A stretch of DNA of 37,886 bases from Rubrivivax sp. (GCA_021298085.1 JAJTDE010000029.1:1-37886), one strand, 5' to 3'; numbered from the stretch's first letter, positions 16,182 through 24,786 are shown. Program-made: numbers and translations. Notes: a model not told the origin generated them from the letters alone.

Positions 16182-17060
16182 TCACAGGCGCGGACGCACA
16201 CGCGCCGGCAAGGCGTCGAGCCAGACCAGCAAGGCCGCGATGACCTGCTCTCGTTCCGGCTCGTTGAAGATCTCGTGGTACAGACCGGGCCAGGGCTGGG
16301 CCTGGACCACCCCGGGCGGAGCCCGGCGGGCCATCTCGGCCGACCCGCGCGGGGCGACACAGCGGTCAGCCTCCGCCCACATCAGCAGCGTGGGCGTCTG
16401 CCAGCGGTCAGCACGGGCCCTGACCGTCTCGCCAGCCGCCAGGATGAAACGCGCCAGCCGCGGGGTGATGTGCGGGTGCACCAGCGGGTCGGCCTGGTAG
16501 GCCTTGACGACATCACGGTCACGGCTGATCCAGGACGGCTTCAGGCCGTTGCCGGCGGCCTGGTCGGGCGCGAGGCGGCCCAGCGCCAGCAGCAGGTGCT
16601 GCAACGGGTTGAGGTCGGCGGCGAGCGCGGGTGACGACAGCACCAGCCCGCTCACCGGCCGCCACCAGGCCGCGGGGCGTTCTGCGAGGCCTTCGGCCAC
16701 GAAGCGTGCCGCCACCGCACCGCCCATGCTGTGGCCCAGCAGCACCAGGGGCAGGTCCTGTGCGTCCCAGGGCAGCGACGGGCGTGCGTCACGGCAGCTG
16801 TCAATCAGGCAGGCCAGGTCTCCCAGCAGCGCCTCGTTGTGCGGGATGGCGCCGCGCGCGCCGCCGCTGCGGCCATGGCCTCGCTGGTCGTAGAGCGTGA
16901 CGGCGTGCCCCGCCTGCACGAGGCGGTCCACCAGGGCCGCATAACGGCCCAGGTGTTCACCCAGTCCGTGAACGATGAGCACATGCGTGCGGGCTGCTGC
17001 CGGGTTGCCGGCGCGCAGCACGTGCACGGGTGTGCGGTCTACCAGGGTCAGCCCGCTCAT
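16182..17060 (-). CDS. Alpha/beta hydrolase, monoacylglycerol lipase/lysophospholipase-like
   Basis: A 292-aa serine hydrolase of the lysophospholipase-like alpha/beta family. Visible features: the oxyanion-side IVHGLGEHLGRY (about 29-40), YDQRGHGRSGG (about 57-67), nucleophile elbow GHSMGG with S111, the acid in LMWAEADRCV and the catalytic His in PGLYHEIFNEPE. The HGLGEH and GHGRS motifs are typical of bacterial monoglyceride lipases. No signal peptide is present, so it is cytoplasmic. It is first in a short minus-strand run with the M20 peptidase. The 79-base gap to the divergent crotonase gene must contain promoters for both. Confidence 0.88.
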   Translation of the reverse strand: MSGLTLVDRTPVHVLRAGNPAAARTHVLIVHGLGEHLGRYAALVDRLVQAGHAVTLYDQRGHGRSGGARGAIPHNEALLGDLACLIDSCRDARPSLPWDAQDLPLVLLGHSMGGAVAARFVAEGLAERPAAWWRPVSGLVLSSPALAADLNPLQHLLLALGRLAPDQAAGNGLKPSWISRDRDVVKAYQADPLVHPHITPRLARFILAAGETVRARADRWQTPTLLMWAEADRCVAPRGSAEMARRAPPGVVQAQPWPGLYHEIFNEPEREQVIAALLVWLDALPARVRPRL

Positions 17061-17139
17061 GCCCCGGAGTGTATGCAGTCAGGGCTGGCACACTGCAGAT
17101 TGCCCGCCCCGCACGGGGCACTGACCCGGAGCCACGCCC

Positions 17140-17979
17140 ATGCAGGACTTCTTTGCCTTGACCCACGGCGCCGATGGCTGCGCCACCCTGGAGCTGAACC
17201 GGCCGGAGCGCCTGAATACGCTGGCGCCCGCGTTTTTTCCCGCGCTGCGGGACGCCGTGCAGTCGCTCAATGACGCCGGGCAGACGCGGGTGCTGGTGAT
17301 CCGCTCCACCGGCAAGCACTTCAGCGCCGGCATGGCGCTGGATGTCTTTGCCCAGGACGCCGACTGGCTGCGCCTGCAGACCGCCCGCCATCGGCTGGCC
17401 TTCCAGGACCACCTGCGCCAGCTGATGCGCTGCATCGACGTGCTTGACGAGGCCCGCTTCCCGGTGATCTGCGCGGTGCAGGGCGGCTGCATCGGCGGCG
17501 CGCTGGACCTGGCCGCCGCCTGCGACATCCGCGTCTGCACGGCCGACGCCTTCTTCACGGTCCAGGAGATCCACATCGGCATGGCCGCCGACCTGGGTGT
17601 GCTGCAGCGGCTGCAGCGCCTGGTTCCCCAGGGCCTGGCCCGCGAGATGGCCTACACCGGCGAGCGCCTGGCGGCTGAACGGGCGCTGGCCTGCGGGCTG
17701 GTCAACGCGGTGCTGCCTGACGCCGCCGCGCTGCACGCCCACGCCCAGGCGCTGGCCAGCCAGATGGCCGCCAAGAGCCCGCTGGCGGTGGCCGGCAGCA
17801 AACGGGCCCTGAACTACGCCCGCGACCATGGCACCGGTGCGGCACTCGACCAGATGACGCTGCTGCAGAGCGCCATCTTCGACATCGACGAGATGGGGCA
17901 GGCGATCGCCGCCTGGAAGGCCAAGGGGGCGGCGGAGTTTCCGCCGCTGGGGCCGGTGCCGCCGCTGGAAAAGCCGTGA
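17140..17979 (+). CDS. Crotonase-family protein, delta3,5-delta2,4-dienoyl-CoA isomerase-like
   Basis: A 279-aa enoyl-CoA hydratase/isomerase superfamily protein acting on acyl-CoA. The CoA-binding and oxyanion segments are AALELNRPE-like at 16-23, STGKHFSAGMAL (about 56-67) and GGCIGGALDL (about 115-124). Instead of the two Glu of a hydratase it has D123, E143 and D151, with the same 20- and 8-residue spacing as D176, E196 and D204 of mammalian ECH1, inside the ECH1-like stretch QEIHIGMAADLGVLQRL. I infer a dienoyl-CoA isomerase role in degrading odd-position unsaturated fatty acids. A generic hydratase remains possible. It is monocistronic by layout, convergent with the metH unit. Confidence 0.88.
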   Translation: MQDFFALTHGADGCATLELNRPERLNTLAPAFFPALRDAVQSLNDAGQTRVLVIRSTGKHFSAGMALDVFAQDADWLRLQTARHRLAFQDHLRQLMRCIDVLDEARFPVICAVQGGCIGGALDLAAACDIRVCTADAFFTVQEIHIGMAADLGVLQRLQRLVPQGLAREMAYTGERLAAERALACGLVNAVLPDAAALHAHAQALASQMAAKSPLAVAGSKRALNYARDHGTGAALDQMTLLQSAIFDIDEMGQAIAAWKAKGAAEFPPLGPVPPLEKP

Positions 17980-17982
17980 CGA

Positions 17983-18029
17983 TGGCCTGAGAGCGCCCGC
18001 CTGGCGCCCGCAGGCGCGCGCTCAGGCCA
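17983..18029. terminator. Shared hairpin between convergent crotonase and metH genes
   Basis: TGGCCTGAG (17983-17991) pairs with CTCAGGCCA (18021-18029), continued by GCGC/GCGC after one mismatch. Within the loop, CGCCTG and CAGGCG form a further stem. The structure starts 4 bases after the crotonase stop and includes the metH TGA (18022-18024). No T tract on either strand, so a Rho-independent role is only probable. Confidence 0.5.
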
Positions 18030-19068
18030 GCTGCAACAGGCCGCTGAACAAGGGGTCGCGCAGCGAGCGCGGCCGGTAGTTGGCCAACCGGCGGCCAATC
18101 TCGGCGATGTGCGCCGGCGTGGTGCCGCAGCAGCCGCCCGCCATGTTCAGGAAACCGGCGCGGGCAAAACCTTCCAGCTGCGCGCCAGTGACTTCGGGCG
18201 TTTCATCGAAGCCGGTGTCGCTCATCGGATTGGGCAGGCCGGCATTCGGGTAGCAGCTGATGAAGGTATCACCCGCCACCTTGGCCAACTCTTCGATGTA
18301 CGGGCGCATCAGCGCGGCGCCCAGTGCGCAATTCAGGCCCACCGCCAGCGGCCGGGCATGGCGCACCGAGTGCCAGAAGGCTTCCACCGTCTGGCCGCTG
18401 AGCACACGCCCTGACGCATCGGTCACGGTGCCGCTGATGATCACCGGCAGGCGTTCACCGGTGGCCTCCATCAATTCGTCGAGCGCAAAAAGTGCCGCCT
18501 TGGCGTTCAGCGTGTCGAAGATGGTTTCCACGAGGAACAGGTCGCAGCCGCCTTCCAGCAGGCCCTCGGCCTGTTCGCGGTAGGCCTCGCGCAACTCGTC
18601 AAAGCTGGTATTGCGCGCGCCCGGGTCGTTCACATCAGGGCTGATGCTGGCAGTGCGGGGCGTGGGGCCCAGCGCGCCCGCCACAAAACGCGGCTTGTCG
18701 GCGCTGCTGAAGCGGTCGCAGGCCTCGCGGGCCAGGCGGGCCGCGGCGACGTTCATCTCGCGGGCCAACGAACCGAGCCCGTAGTCGTCCTGGGCCACGC
18801 GGGTGGCACCGAAGGTGTTGGTCTCGATGAGGTCAGCGCCCGCGGCCAGGTAGTCGGCGTGGATCTGGCCAATGATGTCGGGCCGCGTCAGCACGAGCAA
18901 GTCGTTGTTGCCCTTCAGGTCGCTGGGATGGCCGACCAGGCGCTCGCCACGAAAGTCGGCTTCGGTGAGCTTGTGCTGCTGGATCATCGTGCCCATGGCG
19001 CCATCGATGAGCAGGATGCGTTCGCGCATCAGGGCGGGCAGCTGGGCGGCGCGGGTGTAGGGCTTCAT
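18022..19068 (-). CDS. metH: Stand-alone homocysteine S-methyltransferase domain of cobalamin-dependent methionine synthase
   Basis: A 348-aa protein equal to the first (homocysteine-binding) module of MetH. It opens with [13 protein letters not shown], contains [12 protein letters not shown] and the zinc ligands C247 in GLNCALGA and C313/C314 in GGCCGTTP. The folate, cobalamin and activation modules are not in the window, so this organism probably encodes MetH as two polypeptides, as is common in Burkholderiales. The other half is usually next to it, but downstream here lies a convergent crotonase gene. The ATG at 19068 aligns with MetH; the frame extends to a TTG at 19107 without support. 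A betaine-homocysteine methyltransferase is less likely given the typical MetH-like start. Confidence 0.9.
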   Translation of the reverse strand: MKPYTRAAQLPALMRERILLIDGAMGTMIQQHKLTEADFRGERLVGHPSDLKGNNDLLVLTRPDIIGQIHADYLAAGADLIETNTFGATRVAQDDYGLGSLAREMNVAAARLAREACDRFSSADKPRFVAGALGPTPRTASISPDVNDPGARNTSFDELREAYREQAEGLLEGGCDLFLVETIFDTLNAKAALFALDELMEATGERLPVIISGTVTDASGRVLSGQTVEAFWHSVRHARPLAVGLNCALGAALMRPYIEELAKVAGDTFISCYPNAGLPNPMSDTGFDETPEVTGAQLEGFARAGFLNMAGGCCGTTPAHIAEIGRRLANYRPRSLRDPLFSGLLQLA

Positions 19069-19163
19069 GGGTGGGATGGTGAGGGTCAAACGGCTGTACA
19101 CCGCCAACCCGGGATTCTACGGAGGCCGCCCGTGCGCCAGGCAGCCGGGCCGGCCCACACCCC

Positions 19164-20612
19164 TCAAATGCCGGCGACGTTGGTGTCGCTGAACAGGGAT
19201 GGCCTGAAGGCGTGCAGCGGGCTGTCCTGGTCGCTGGTGGCCCACAGCTCCAGGCTCTTGGCCGGCATGGGCTTGGCAAACAGGAAACCCTGCAGCTCGT
19301 CGCAGCCGAGGTCCAGCAGGCAGTCGCGCTGCTGTTCGGTTTCCACGCCCTCGGCCACCACCTTCATGTCCAGCGAATGCGCCATCTGCACGATGGCCTT
19401 GGCCACCGCGAGGGCATCCGCGCTGTGGCCAAGGTCGGTCACAAAGGCGCGGTCGATCTTGAGTTCCTCGGCGCGCAGGCGGCGCAGCAGCGCCAGGCTG
19501 GAGTGCCCAGTGCCAAAGTCGTCGATCGACACATGCACACCCATGTTGGCCATATGGGCCAGGGCGCGCTGGGTGGCCTGGGTGTCTTCCATCGCCACGG
19601 TCTCGGTGATCTCGCAGGTGAAACGGCCGGGCTGCAGGCCCTGGGACTTCAGCTGCTCTGCCAGCCGCTCGGCAAAACCATCCTGGCGCAGCTGCACACC
19701 CGACACATTGATGGCCACGCGCATGCGCAGGCCGCGTTTGCGCCATTCGGCCGCTTGGCGCGTGGCCTCGCGGATGACCCAGTCGCCCACCAGGCCGATC
19801 AGGCCATGGCGTTCGGCCAACACGATGAACTTGTCGGGACTGATGAGGCCGCGGCGCGGGTGCTGCCAGCGCACCAGGGCCTCGGCGGCCGTGACCTGCA
19901 AGGTCAGGGCGTCGACCTTGGGCTGGTAATACAGCAGCAGTTCCTGGCGTTCGACGGCGCCACGCAGGTCGCGGGCCAGCTCGGCCTGAGCCCGCTGGTC
20001 TTCGCCCATCTGGCGGTCAAACTCGACGTAGCAGCCGCCACCGCTGTCGCGGGCGGCGCGCATGGCCAGATCGGCGTAGCCCATCAGCAGGGTGGATGCA
20101 CCGTGGTTAGGGTAGGCAGCCAGGCCGATGGAGCAACTGGGCTGCACACGCTGGGCGCCGATCTGCATGGGTTCACGCAGCACCCTCATCAGCTCTTCGG
20201 CCAGCGCGTGGCCGTGCGAGAGGGCACCCGGCACCAGCAGCACAAACTCGGTGCCGCCCAGGCGTGCCAGGGCGTATCCCGTGCGCACAAAGCGTGCCAG
20301 GCGTTGGGCCAGCTGTTTCAGCGCGGCGTCGCCCGACGCCCGACCGTAGGTTTCATTGACGAGCTCGAAGGCGTCTACGCCGATGCACAGCAACACCAGG
20401 TGAGTACCGTGCAGGTCAGCCCGGTGGGCAGCAGCGAGCAGCTCGCGCTCGAACATCGCCCGGCTGGGCAGGCCGGTCAGCGCATCTTGCCCGGGGGCTG
20501 AGCCCTCTGGGCCGTCGCCAGACGGTGGAACGCTCGTCGGGCCTGACGAACCGTTGCGGCCCGCTCGTGAGGAGAGGGCCGCTTTGAACCGGGCCCCCAG
20601 TTGCTGCAGCAT
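19164..20612 (-). CDS. c-di-GMP phosphodiesterase with degenerate GGDEF (GGTEF-EAL)
   Basis: A 482-aa soluble protein: an unstructured Ser/Gly/Pro-rich lead (about 15-40), GGDEF domain (about 43-200), EAL domain (about 212-465). The GGDEF signature reads GGTEF (119-123), with Asp replaced by Thr, so cyclase activity is doubtful; it may bind GTP and regulate. The EAL domain keeps its catalytic residues: E244 in AEALVRW, N302 in INVS, E334 in EITE, D364/D365 in DDFGTG, K385 in KIDRAF and E421 in EGVET. The expected activity is c-di-GMP hydrolysis to pGpG in the cytoplasm. There is no transmembrane or known sensor domain. It lies 43 bases downstream of the AAA ATPase gene on the same strand and may share its transcript. 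Confidence 0.92.
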   Translation of the reverse strand: MLQQLGARFKAALSSRAGRNGSSGPTSVPPSGDGPEGSAPGQDALTGLPSRAMFERELLAAAHRADLHGTHLVLLCIGVDAFELVNETYGRASGDAALKQLAQRLARFVRTGYALARLGGTEFVLLVPGALSHGHALAEELMRVLREPMQIGAQRVQPSCSIGLAAYPNHGASTLLMGYADLAMRAARDSGGGCYVEFDRQMGEDQRAQAELARDLRGAVERQELLLYYQPKVDALTLQVTAAEALVRWQHPRRGLISPDKFIVLAERHGLIGLVGDWVIREATRQAAEWRKRGLRMRVAINVSGVQLRQDGFAERLAEQLKSQGLQPGRFTCEITETVAMEDTQATQRALAHMANMGVHVSIDDFGTGHSSLALLRRLRAEELKIDRAFVTDLGHSADALAVAKAIVQMAHSLDMKVVAEGVETEQQRDCLLDLGCDELQGFLFAKPMPAKSLELWATSDQDSPLHAFRPSLFSDTNVAGI

Positions 20613-20655
20613 GTTGCCAGTATCGGACGCGGGGCGCCCGCGCAGCAGATCCGGA

Positions 20656-23055
20656 TCACCGGATCACCGAGACGAAACCCACGCTTCTCTGCGCTCTGAC
20701 GTCTGGCTTGATGCGGTGCTCACCTTCGAGCTGGCTCAGAAACTCATCGGCCGTGAGCGTCTCGCCCAGGATGTCCGCCTGCCGCCGCACCGCGGCAAAG
20801 TCACCCGGTGTCAGCAGTTCCAGCGCCGTGAGGCGCTGGCGGTGCTCAGCTTCCAGGAGCGTGGCGTCGCCGCCCAGCGCCTCGGTGACAAACATCCGTT
20901 CGCGCTGCGGTGGCGTGAGCGCCAGGAAGCGGATCTTGAAGCTGAAGCGGCGCAGCGCGGCCTCGTCCAGGTCCTCGAACAGGTTGGTGGTACAGATGAA
21001 GATGCCGGCAAAACGCTCCATGCCCTGCAGCATCTCGTTGACTTCGGTGATCTCGTAGGTACGCTCGGCACGCTTGCGGCTGCGCAGGAAGCTGTCGGCC
21101 TCGTCCAGCAGCAGCACCGCGCCGTCGGCCTGCGCGGCCTCGAACATGCGGGCCATGTTCTGCTCGGTCTCGCCCACAAACTTGCTGGCCAGGTCGCTGG
21201 CCTGGCGCACCATCAGCGGACGCTGCAGCGCATGCGCGATGTGCTCGGCCAGCGCCGTCTTGCCGGTGCCGGGCAAGCCGTGAAAACACAGCGTGCCGTG
21301 GCCTCGTCGCTGCAGCGCGGCCACGATGCGGGGAATTTCGAAGCGAGACTCCACGTTCAGCAGGCTCAGGTCATAGGTGGTCACCGCGGGCCGGGCGGCG
21401 CTGGCGGCACGGGCCTGGCCGCCGGCCAGCGCCACATCGGCATGCGCCAGCTGGCGTTCGATCAGCGCTTCGAGGGCTGCCGGGTCGCGCGCTGGCTCGT
21501 CGCCCTGGGCAGCACCCCCCACCAGCGCGGCAAACCGCCACGCGGTGCGGATCTGCGCCGGTGTCAGGTTGCGGCGCTCGGCCAGCTTGGCCACGAAGGC
21601 CGGGCTGATGTCGGCCCCCGCCAGCACCCGCGTCACCAGGCCCAGCCGAGCGCCGGGCGCGGGCGCCTTCAGCTGCAGGTGGTACTGGAAGCGGCGGCGG
21701 AAGGCGGGGTCGATCTGCTCGATGCGGTTGGTCACCCAGATCACCGGCACCGGGTTGGTTTCCAGGATCTGGTTGACCCAGGCCTTGCCACTGACGCTGC
21801 CCGTGGGCGGTGCGTCGCTGCGGTTGTCCAGCCGGGCCAGCAGCTGCGCGGCGTCACCGCTGATCGTGGGGAAGACATCCTCGACCTCGTCGAACAGCAG
21901 GGCCACCTGGCGCCCGCCCTTGAGGAAGACCTGGCTGATCTGCAGGCTGCGGTAGCGGTCTTTCCCGGACAGGGAATGGCCTTCGCGGTCAGCCGATTCG
22001 ACCTCGTACAGGCTGAGCCCGGCGGCCTGGGCGCAGACCTTGGCCAGCTCCGTCTTGCCCGTGCCCGGCGGCCCGTACAGCAGCACGTTGACACCCGGCG
22101 CCTGGCGCGTGGCGGCCTCGCGCAGCAGTGAGGTCAGCACCTGCACGTCCTCGGCCACAAAGCTGAAATCGGCCGGCGTGAGCTCACTGGGCCTGGCCGG
22201 GCGCGTGAACACCGCCATCAGGTCGTCGGCCTTGGGGTATTCGCGCATCAACACCGGCGGCAGCTGTTCGCTGACCTTCATCAGGTCGGCCAGGTCGGTG
22301 ATGTTGTGTTCGGAAATCAGGTTCTCAACCATGCCCGTGCGTTCCAGGCGCGAACCCGCGCGCAGCGCCTCGGCCACGTCGCGGGCGTCGACACCGGCCA
22401 CCTCGGCCAGGGCGGCGTAGGCTTCCTGCGCACTGGAGACCTTGAACTCTACGAGCAGACCCCGCAGGTCACGCTGGTAGCGCGCCAGGGTGCCGTAGAG
22501 CAGCAGCGCGCGTTCAGCCGGGTTCAGCTGCAACAGGCCACCCAGCGCGTCGATGTTCTTCTCGACCAGCGAGGTTTCCTTCTTCAGGCGGTCCTGCAGC
22601 CAGTCACGGGTGGCTGCCAGTGTGGCCAGCAAATCCTTGGGCGCATCCTTGACGTACTCGTCCATGTAGAAGAAGAGCGTGCCCTCTTCGTAGGGGCCCC
22701 GCCAGGTGCCAAAACGCTCGAGGAAAGCGGCTTCGTCCAGCCCCTCGTGGCCGCGCCAGGCGTCGTGGTTGCGGCAACGGCCCTGCAGAAAGCTGCGCAG
22801 GCGCTGCAGCACCCCGGCCGGCCACACCAGGTGGCGGCCGGTGAGCCCCAGCAGGCTGTTGACGTCGCGGCGCAGGTTGAAGCGGCCGGGCTGGCGCAGG
22901 GCCAGCGTCAGCACGAAGTGGGTCGACAGGATGTCGAGCAGGGGCGCCGTGGCCAGCCCGGGCGACAGGAGGATGCGTTCGGCGCCGCCCGGGGCGGGCA
23001 TTCCCTGGGGGCTGCCCACGGAGACCGGAAACACGCTGCTGTGCGGGTCGCTCAT
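20656..23055 (-). CDS. Tandem AAA+ ATPase of unknown function
   Basis: A 799-aa protein with an uncharacterised N-terminal region of about 290 residues and two complete AAA modules. Module 1: Walker A GPPGTGKT (about 328-335), Walker B LLFDEVED (about 387-393), arginine finger region DPAFRRRF. Module 2: Walker A GLPGTGKT (about 593-600), Walker B LLLDEADS (about 648-655), ALRRFSFKI. The two-ring plan recalls Cdc48/ClpB-type unfoldases, but the N-domain is not the Cdc48 or Clp N-domain. No protease or membrane segment is present. The ATG at 23055 has AAGGAG 5-7 bases upstream and is preferred to the in-frame GTG at 23061. Neighbours are an EAL protein (downstream) and DUF3567 (upstream, same strand). 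I do not recognise a characterised orthologue. Confidence 0.9.
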   Translation of the reverse strand: MSDPHSSVFPVSVGSPQGMPAPGGAERILLSPGLATAPLLDILSTHFVLTLALRQPGRFNLRRDVNSLLGLTGRHLVWPAGVLQRLRSFLQGRCRNHDAWRGHEGLDEAAFLERFGTWRGPYEEGTLFFYMDEYVKDAPKDLLATLAATRDWLQDRLKKETSLVEKNIDALGGLLQLNPAERALLLYGTLARYQRDLRGLLVEFKVSSAQEAYAALAEVAGVDARDVAEALRAGSRLERTGMVENLISEHNITDLADLMKVSEQLPPVLMREYPKADDLMAVFTRPARPSELTPADFSFVAEDVQVLTSLLREAATRQAPGVNVLLYGPPGTGKTELAKVCAQAAGLSLYEVESADREGHSLSGKDRYRSLQISQVFLKGGRQVALLFDEVEDVFPTISGDAAQLLARLDNRSDAPPTGSVSGKAWVNQILETNPVPVIWVTNRIEQIDPAFRRRFQYHLQLKAPAPGARLGLVTRVLAGADISPAFVAKLAERRNLTPAQIRTAWRFAALVGGAAQGDEPARDPAALEALIERQLAHADVALAGGQARAASAARPAVTTYDLSLLNVESRFEIPRIVAALQRRGHGTLCFHGLPGTGKTALAEHIAHALQRPLMVRQASDLASKFVGETEQNMARMFEAAQADGAVLLLDEADSFLRSRKRAERTYEITEVNEMLQGMERFAGIFICTTNLFEDLDEAALRRFSFKIRFLALTPPQRERMFVTEALGGDATLLEAEHRQRLTALELLTPGDFAAVRRQADILGETLTADEFLSQLEGEHRIKPDVRAQRSVGFVSVIR

Positions 23056-23086
23056 CGCCACTCCTTGCCGGGGGAACCCCGATCAT

Positions 23087-23120
23087 GCCGCCCGACAACG
23101 TGTGGGCGGCCTTGCAGGCC
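23087..23120. repeat. Paired small hairpins between DUF3567 and the AAA gene
   Basis: GCCGCCC (23087-23093) pairs with GGGCGGC (23104-23110). Immediately after, GGCC (23108-23111) and GGCC (23117-23120) can form a second small stem, sharing bases with the first. They lie in the 109-base gap after DUF3567 and may attenuate read-through into the AAA gene. Confidence 0.35.
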
Positions 23121-23164
23121 GACAGGGTTGCAGGGTTTTTGCGATTCGGTCGCCGCGCCAGCCC

Positions 23165-23449
23165 TCAGTGCATCACCAGGGGTTGCTGCGCCAGACCGGC
23201 AAAACCGGCGATGAATTCGTCGACATGCTCCTGCGTCGATTCACCCGCGGCCACCAGCGCCTGAGCACCCTCGCGGAAGCGCTCGGCGAGCAGACCTTCG
23301 AGGTAGATCTCGCGGCGCGCCGCCTTGTCGATGATTTCGTAGCCGCCCCGCACCAGCGCGGCCTCAGGCCCTTCCGTGGAAGGGGCAGTGCCTGCGGAGA
23401 GCTCAAACTGCAGCACCGCATAGGCTTCGGAGTTGTAGAGCATGTGCAT
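23165..23449 (-). CDS. DUF3567 family protein
   Basis: A 94-aa cytoplasmic protein beginning MLYNSEAYAVLQFEL and containing RGGYEIIDKAARREIYLEG, LAERFREGAQALV and a C-terminal LAQQPLVMH. These segments match what I know of DUF3567, a small family largely restricted to Burkholderiales with no assigned function. The alternative ATG at 23443 would drop two residues. It is placed between the DUF3108 gene (upstream, 58-base gap) and the AAA ATPase on the same strand. Confidence 0.8.
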   Translation of the reverse strand: MHMLYNSEAYAVLQFELSAGTAPSTEGPEAALVRGGYEIIDKAARREIYLEGLLAERFREGAQALVAAGESTQEHVDEFIAGFAGLAQQPLVMH

Positions 23450-23507
23450 GGAGGTTCCGGTGGAATCGCGACGAGGAGATCTTCAGATGGGCCCGGGTGG
23501 CACCGCT

Positions 23508-24650
23508 TCAAGGCCTGTGTGCCCACAGCTCCCAGACGCTGCCGCCCGGAACCTGCATCAGCCGCAGACGCGCCAGCGAGAACCCCTGCTGCGGGTCCAG
23601 CCAGATGTCGATGCGGTTGTCGTAGGGCCACTCGGGCTCGCGCACGAAGCGCAGCGCGCCGGCGATGCGCTCGCCAGCGGGGCTGTGGAGGTCTTCGGGG
23701 CCCTCGCGCTTGAAGCGCCAGATGGGCGCCGCCCCGCGCGCACCCACCACCTGCAGCTGCAGCTCGGCCCCGGGCCCCTGCAGCGCGGGGTCGGCACGGA
23801 CGGCGGCCATCAGCTGCAGCATCCAGCTCAGGCGGTCCTGCGCCAGCGGGCTCACATCGCCAGCATCGGCACGGCCGCTGTAGGTCACCTGCCCACGGCC
23901 ATGGTCGAGTTCGGCGGCCGAACGGCGCCCGCGTCGATGGTCTTCAAACCGCTCGGGCTGCACACCGTGGCTGCGCAGCGGGCCGGCACTGTTCCAGCGC
24001 AGCCAGGTGCGGCCGCGGTGGTACAGGTGCATCGACGAGCGGAAGTGGCTGGGCTCAGAGGGCTCCGCGCTGCGTTCGAAGACCCACTCGCCGTCGATGG
24101 GCTGGCCATTGCGCTGCCCCGACAGCCGCAGCACAAAGTCCGCGGGAAGATCAACGGCATACCGCGGCAACGCCGACAAGGCCTGCGCGCTGGGGGCGGC
24201 GACGTGGGCAGGGGCGTCCGCGGCGGTGTCGGTGCTGGGGTCGGTGCTGGGGTCGGTGCTGGTGTGGGCGCTGGGGGCGGGGCTGGTCTCGCCACTCAAG
24301 TTGCTGCGGGTGTCGGCCTGCGCCGCCGCACCCGTGGCTGCGTCGGGCGGCTCCGCCGCGACAGCGGTCTTGGCGGGGGCGGCGGCCTGGGCCTGCGGTG
24401 GCGCGGCCCCCATCGCCGGTGGCGTGGCATCCTGGGCAGGCGTGACTGGACGAGGCGCCAGCAGCAGCACGGGGCCATGGGCCGGCGCGGGGCCGGGCGA
24501 AGGCAACACGGCGCTCGGTGTCCCGTCCGGGTGCTGCAGAGCCTGCAGCAGCACGGCGTGCAGCACCAGCGCCGCGAGCACACTCAGCCCCCAGGGGCGC
24601 CAAGGCGGGCCCCCAGCAACACCACCCCCGACCCTGGACAGGACACGCAT
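23508..24650 (-). CDS. DUF3108 domain-containing envelope protein
   Basis: A 380-aa protein with one N-terminal membrane segment (about 20-40, LSVLAALVLHAVLLQAL), a long Pro/Ala/Thr-rich linker (about 45-150) and a C-terminal DUF3108 domain. The latter shows LPADFVLRLSG, RRSAAELDHGRGQVTYSG, QDRLSWMLQL and EWPYDNRIDIWLDP. The TonB-like layout (membrane anchor, Pro-rich spacer, periplasmic domain) suggests an inner-membrane-anchored periplasmic protein. DUF3108 has a lipocalin-like beta structure in solved examples, but its task is unknown. The linker includes three STDP repeats encoded by a 12-base tandem repeat. The FAH-family gene is divergent, 136 bases away. Confidence 0.85.
   Translation of the reverse strand: MRVLSRVGGGVAGGPPWRPWGLSVLAALVLHAVLLQALQHPDGTPSAVLPSPGPAPAHGPVLLLAPRPVTPAQDATPPAMGAAPPQAQAAAPAKTAVAAEPPDAATGAAAQADTRSNLSGETSPAPSAHTSTDPSTDPSTDTAADAPAHVAAPSAQALSALPRYAVDLPADFVLRLSGQRNGQPIDGEWVFERSAEPSEPSHFRSSMHLYHRGRTWLRWNSAGPLRSHGVQPERFEDHRRGRRSAAELDHGRGQVTYSGRADAGDVSPLAQDRLSWMLQLMAAVRADPALQGPGAELQLQVVGARGAAPIWRFKREGPEDLHSPAGERIAGALRFVREPEWPYDNRIDIWLDPQQGFSLARLRLMQVPGGSVWELWAHRP
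24228..24263. repeat. 12-base tandem repeat, three copies, in the DUF3108 linker
   Basis: Unit GTCGGTGCTGGG occurs at 24228-24239 and 24240-24251, then with one change at 24252-24263. It encodes DPST on the minus strand and keeps frame, so copy-number change would alter linker length without a frameshift. Confidence 0.8.
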
Positions 24651-24786
24651 GCGCAGGACAATAGCGCGGTCTTGAACCTCGCCGGTTCACCCCAAGGTGC
24701 CACGCCAACGGGTCGCCGGCCAGCGGCGGTTCTGCCCGCCAGCGCCACCACCCCGCTCACCCCGCTCACCCAGCCCACCCTGCCCG

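Noticed and set aside
20554..22131. A 525-codon plus-strand frame opposite the AAA ATPase
   Set aside because: Shadow of the ATPase gene; Gln/His-rich and lacking any recognisable motif.
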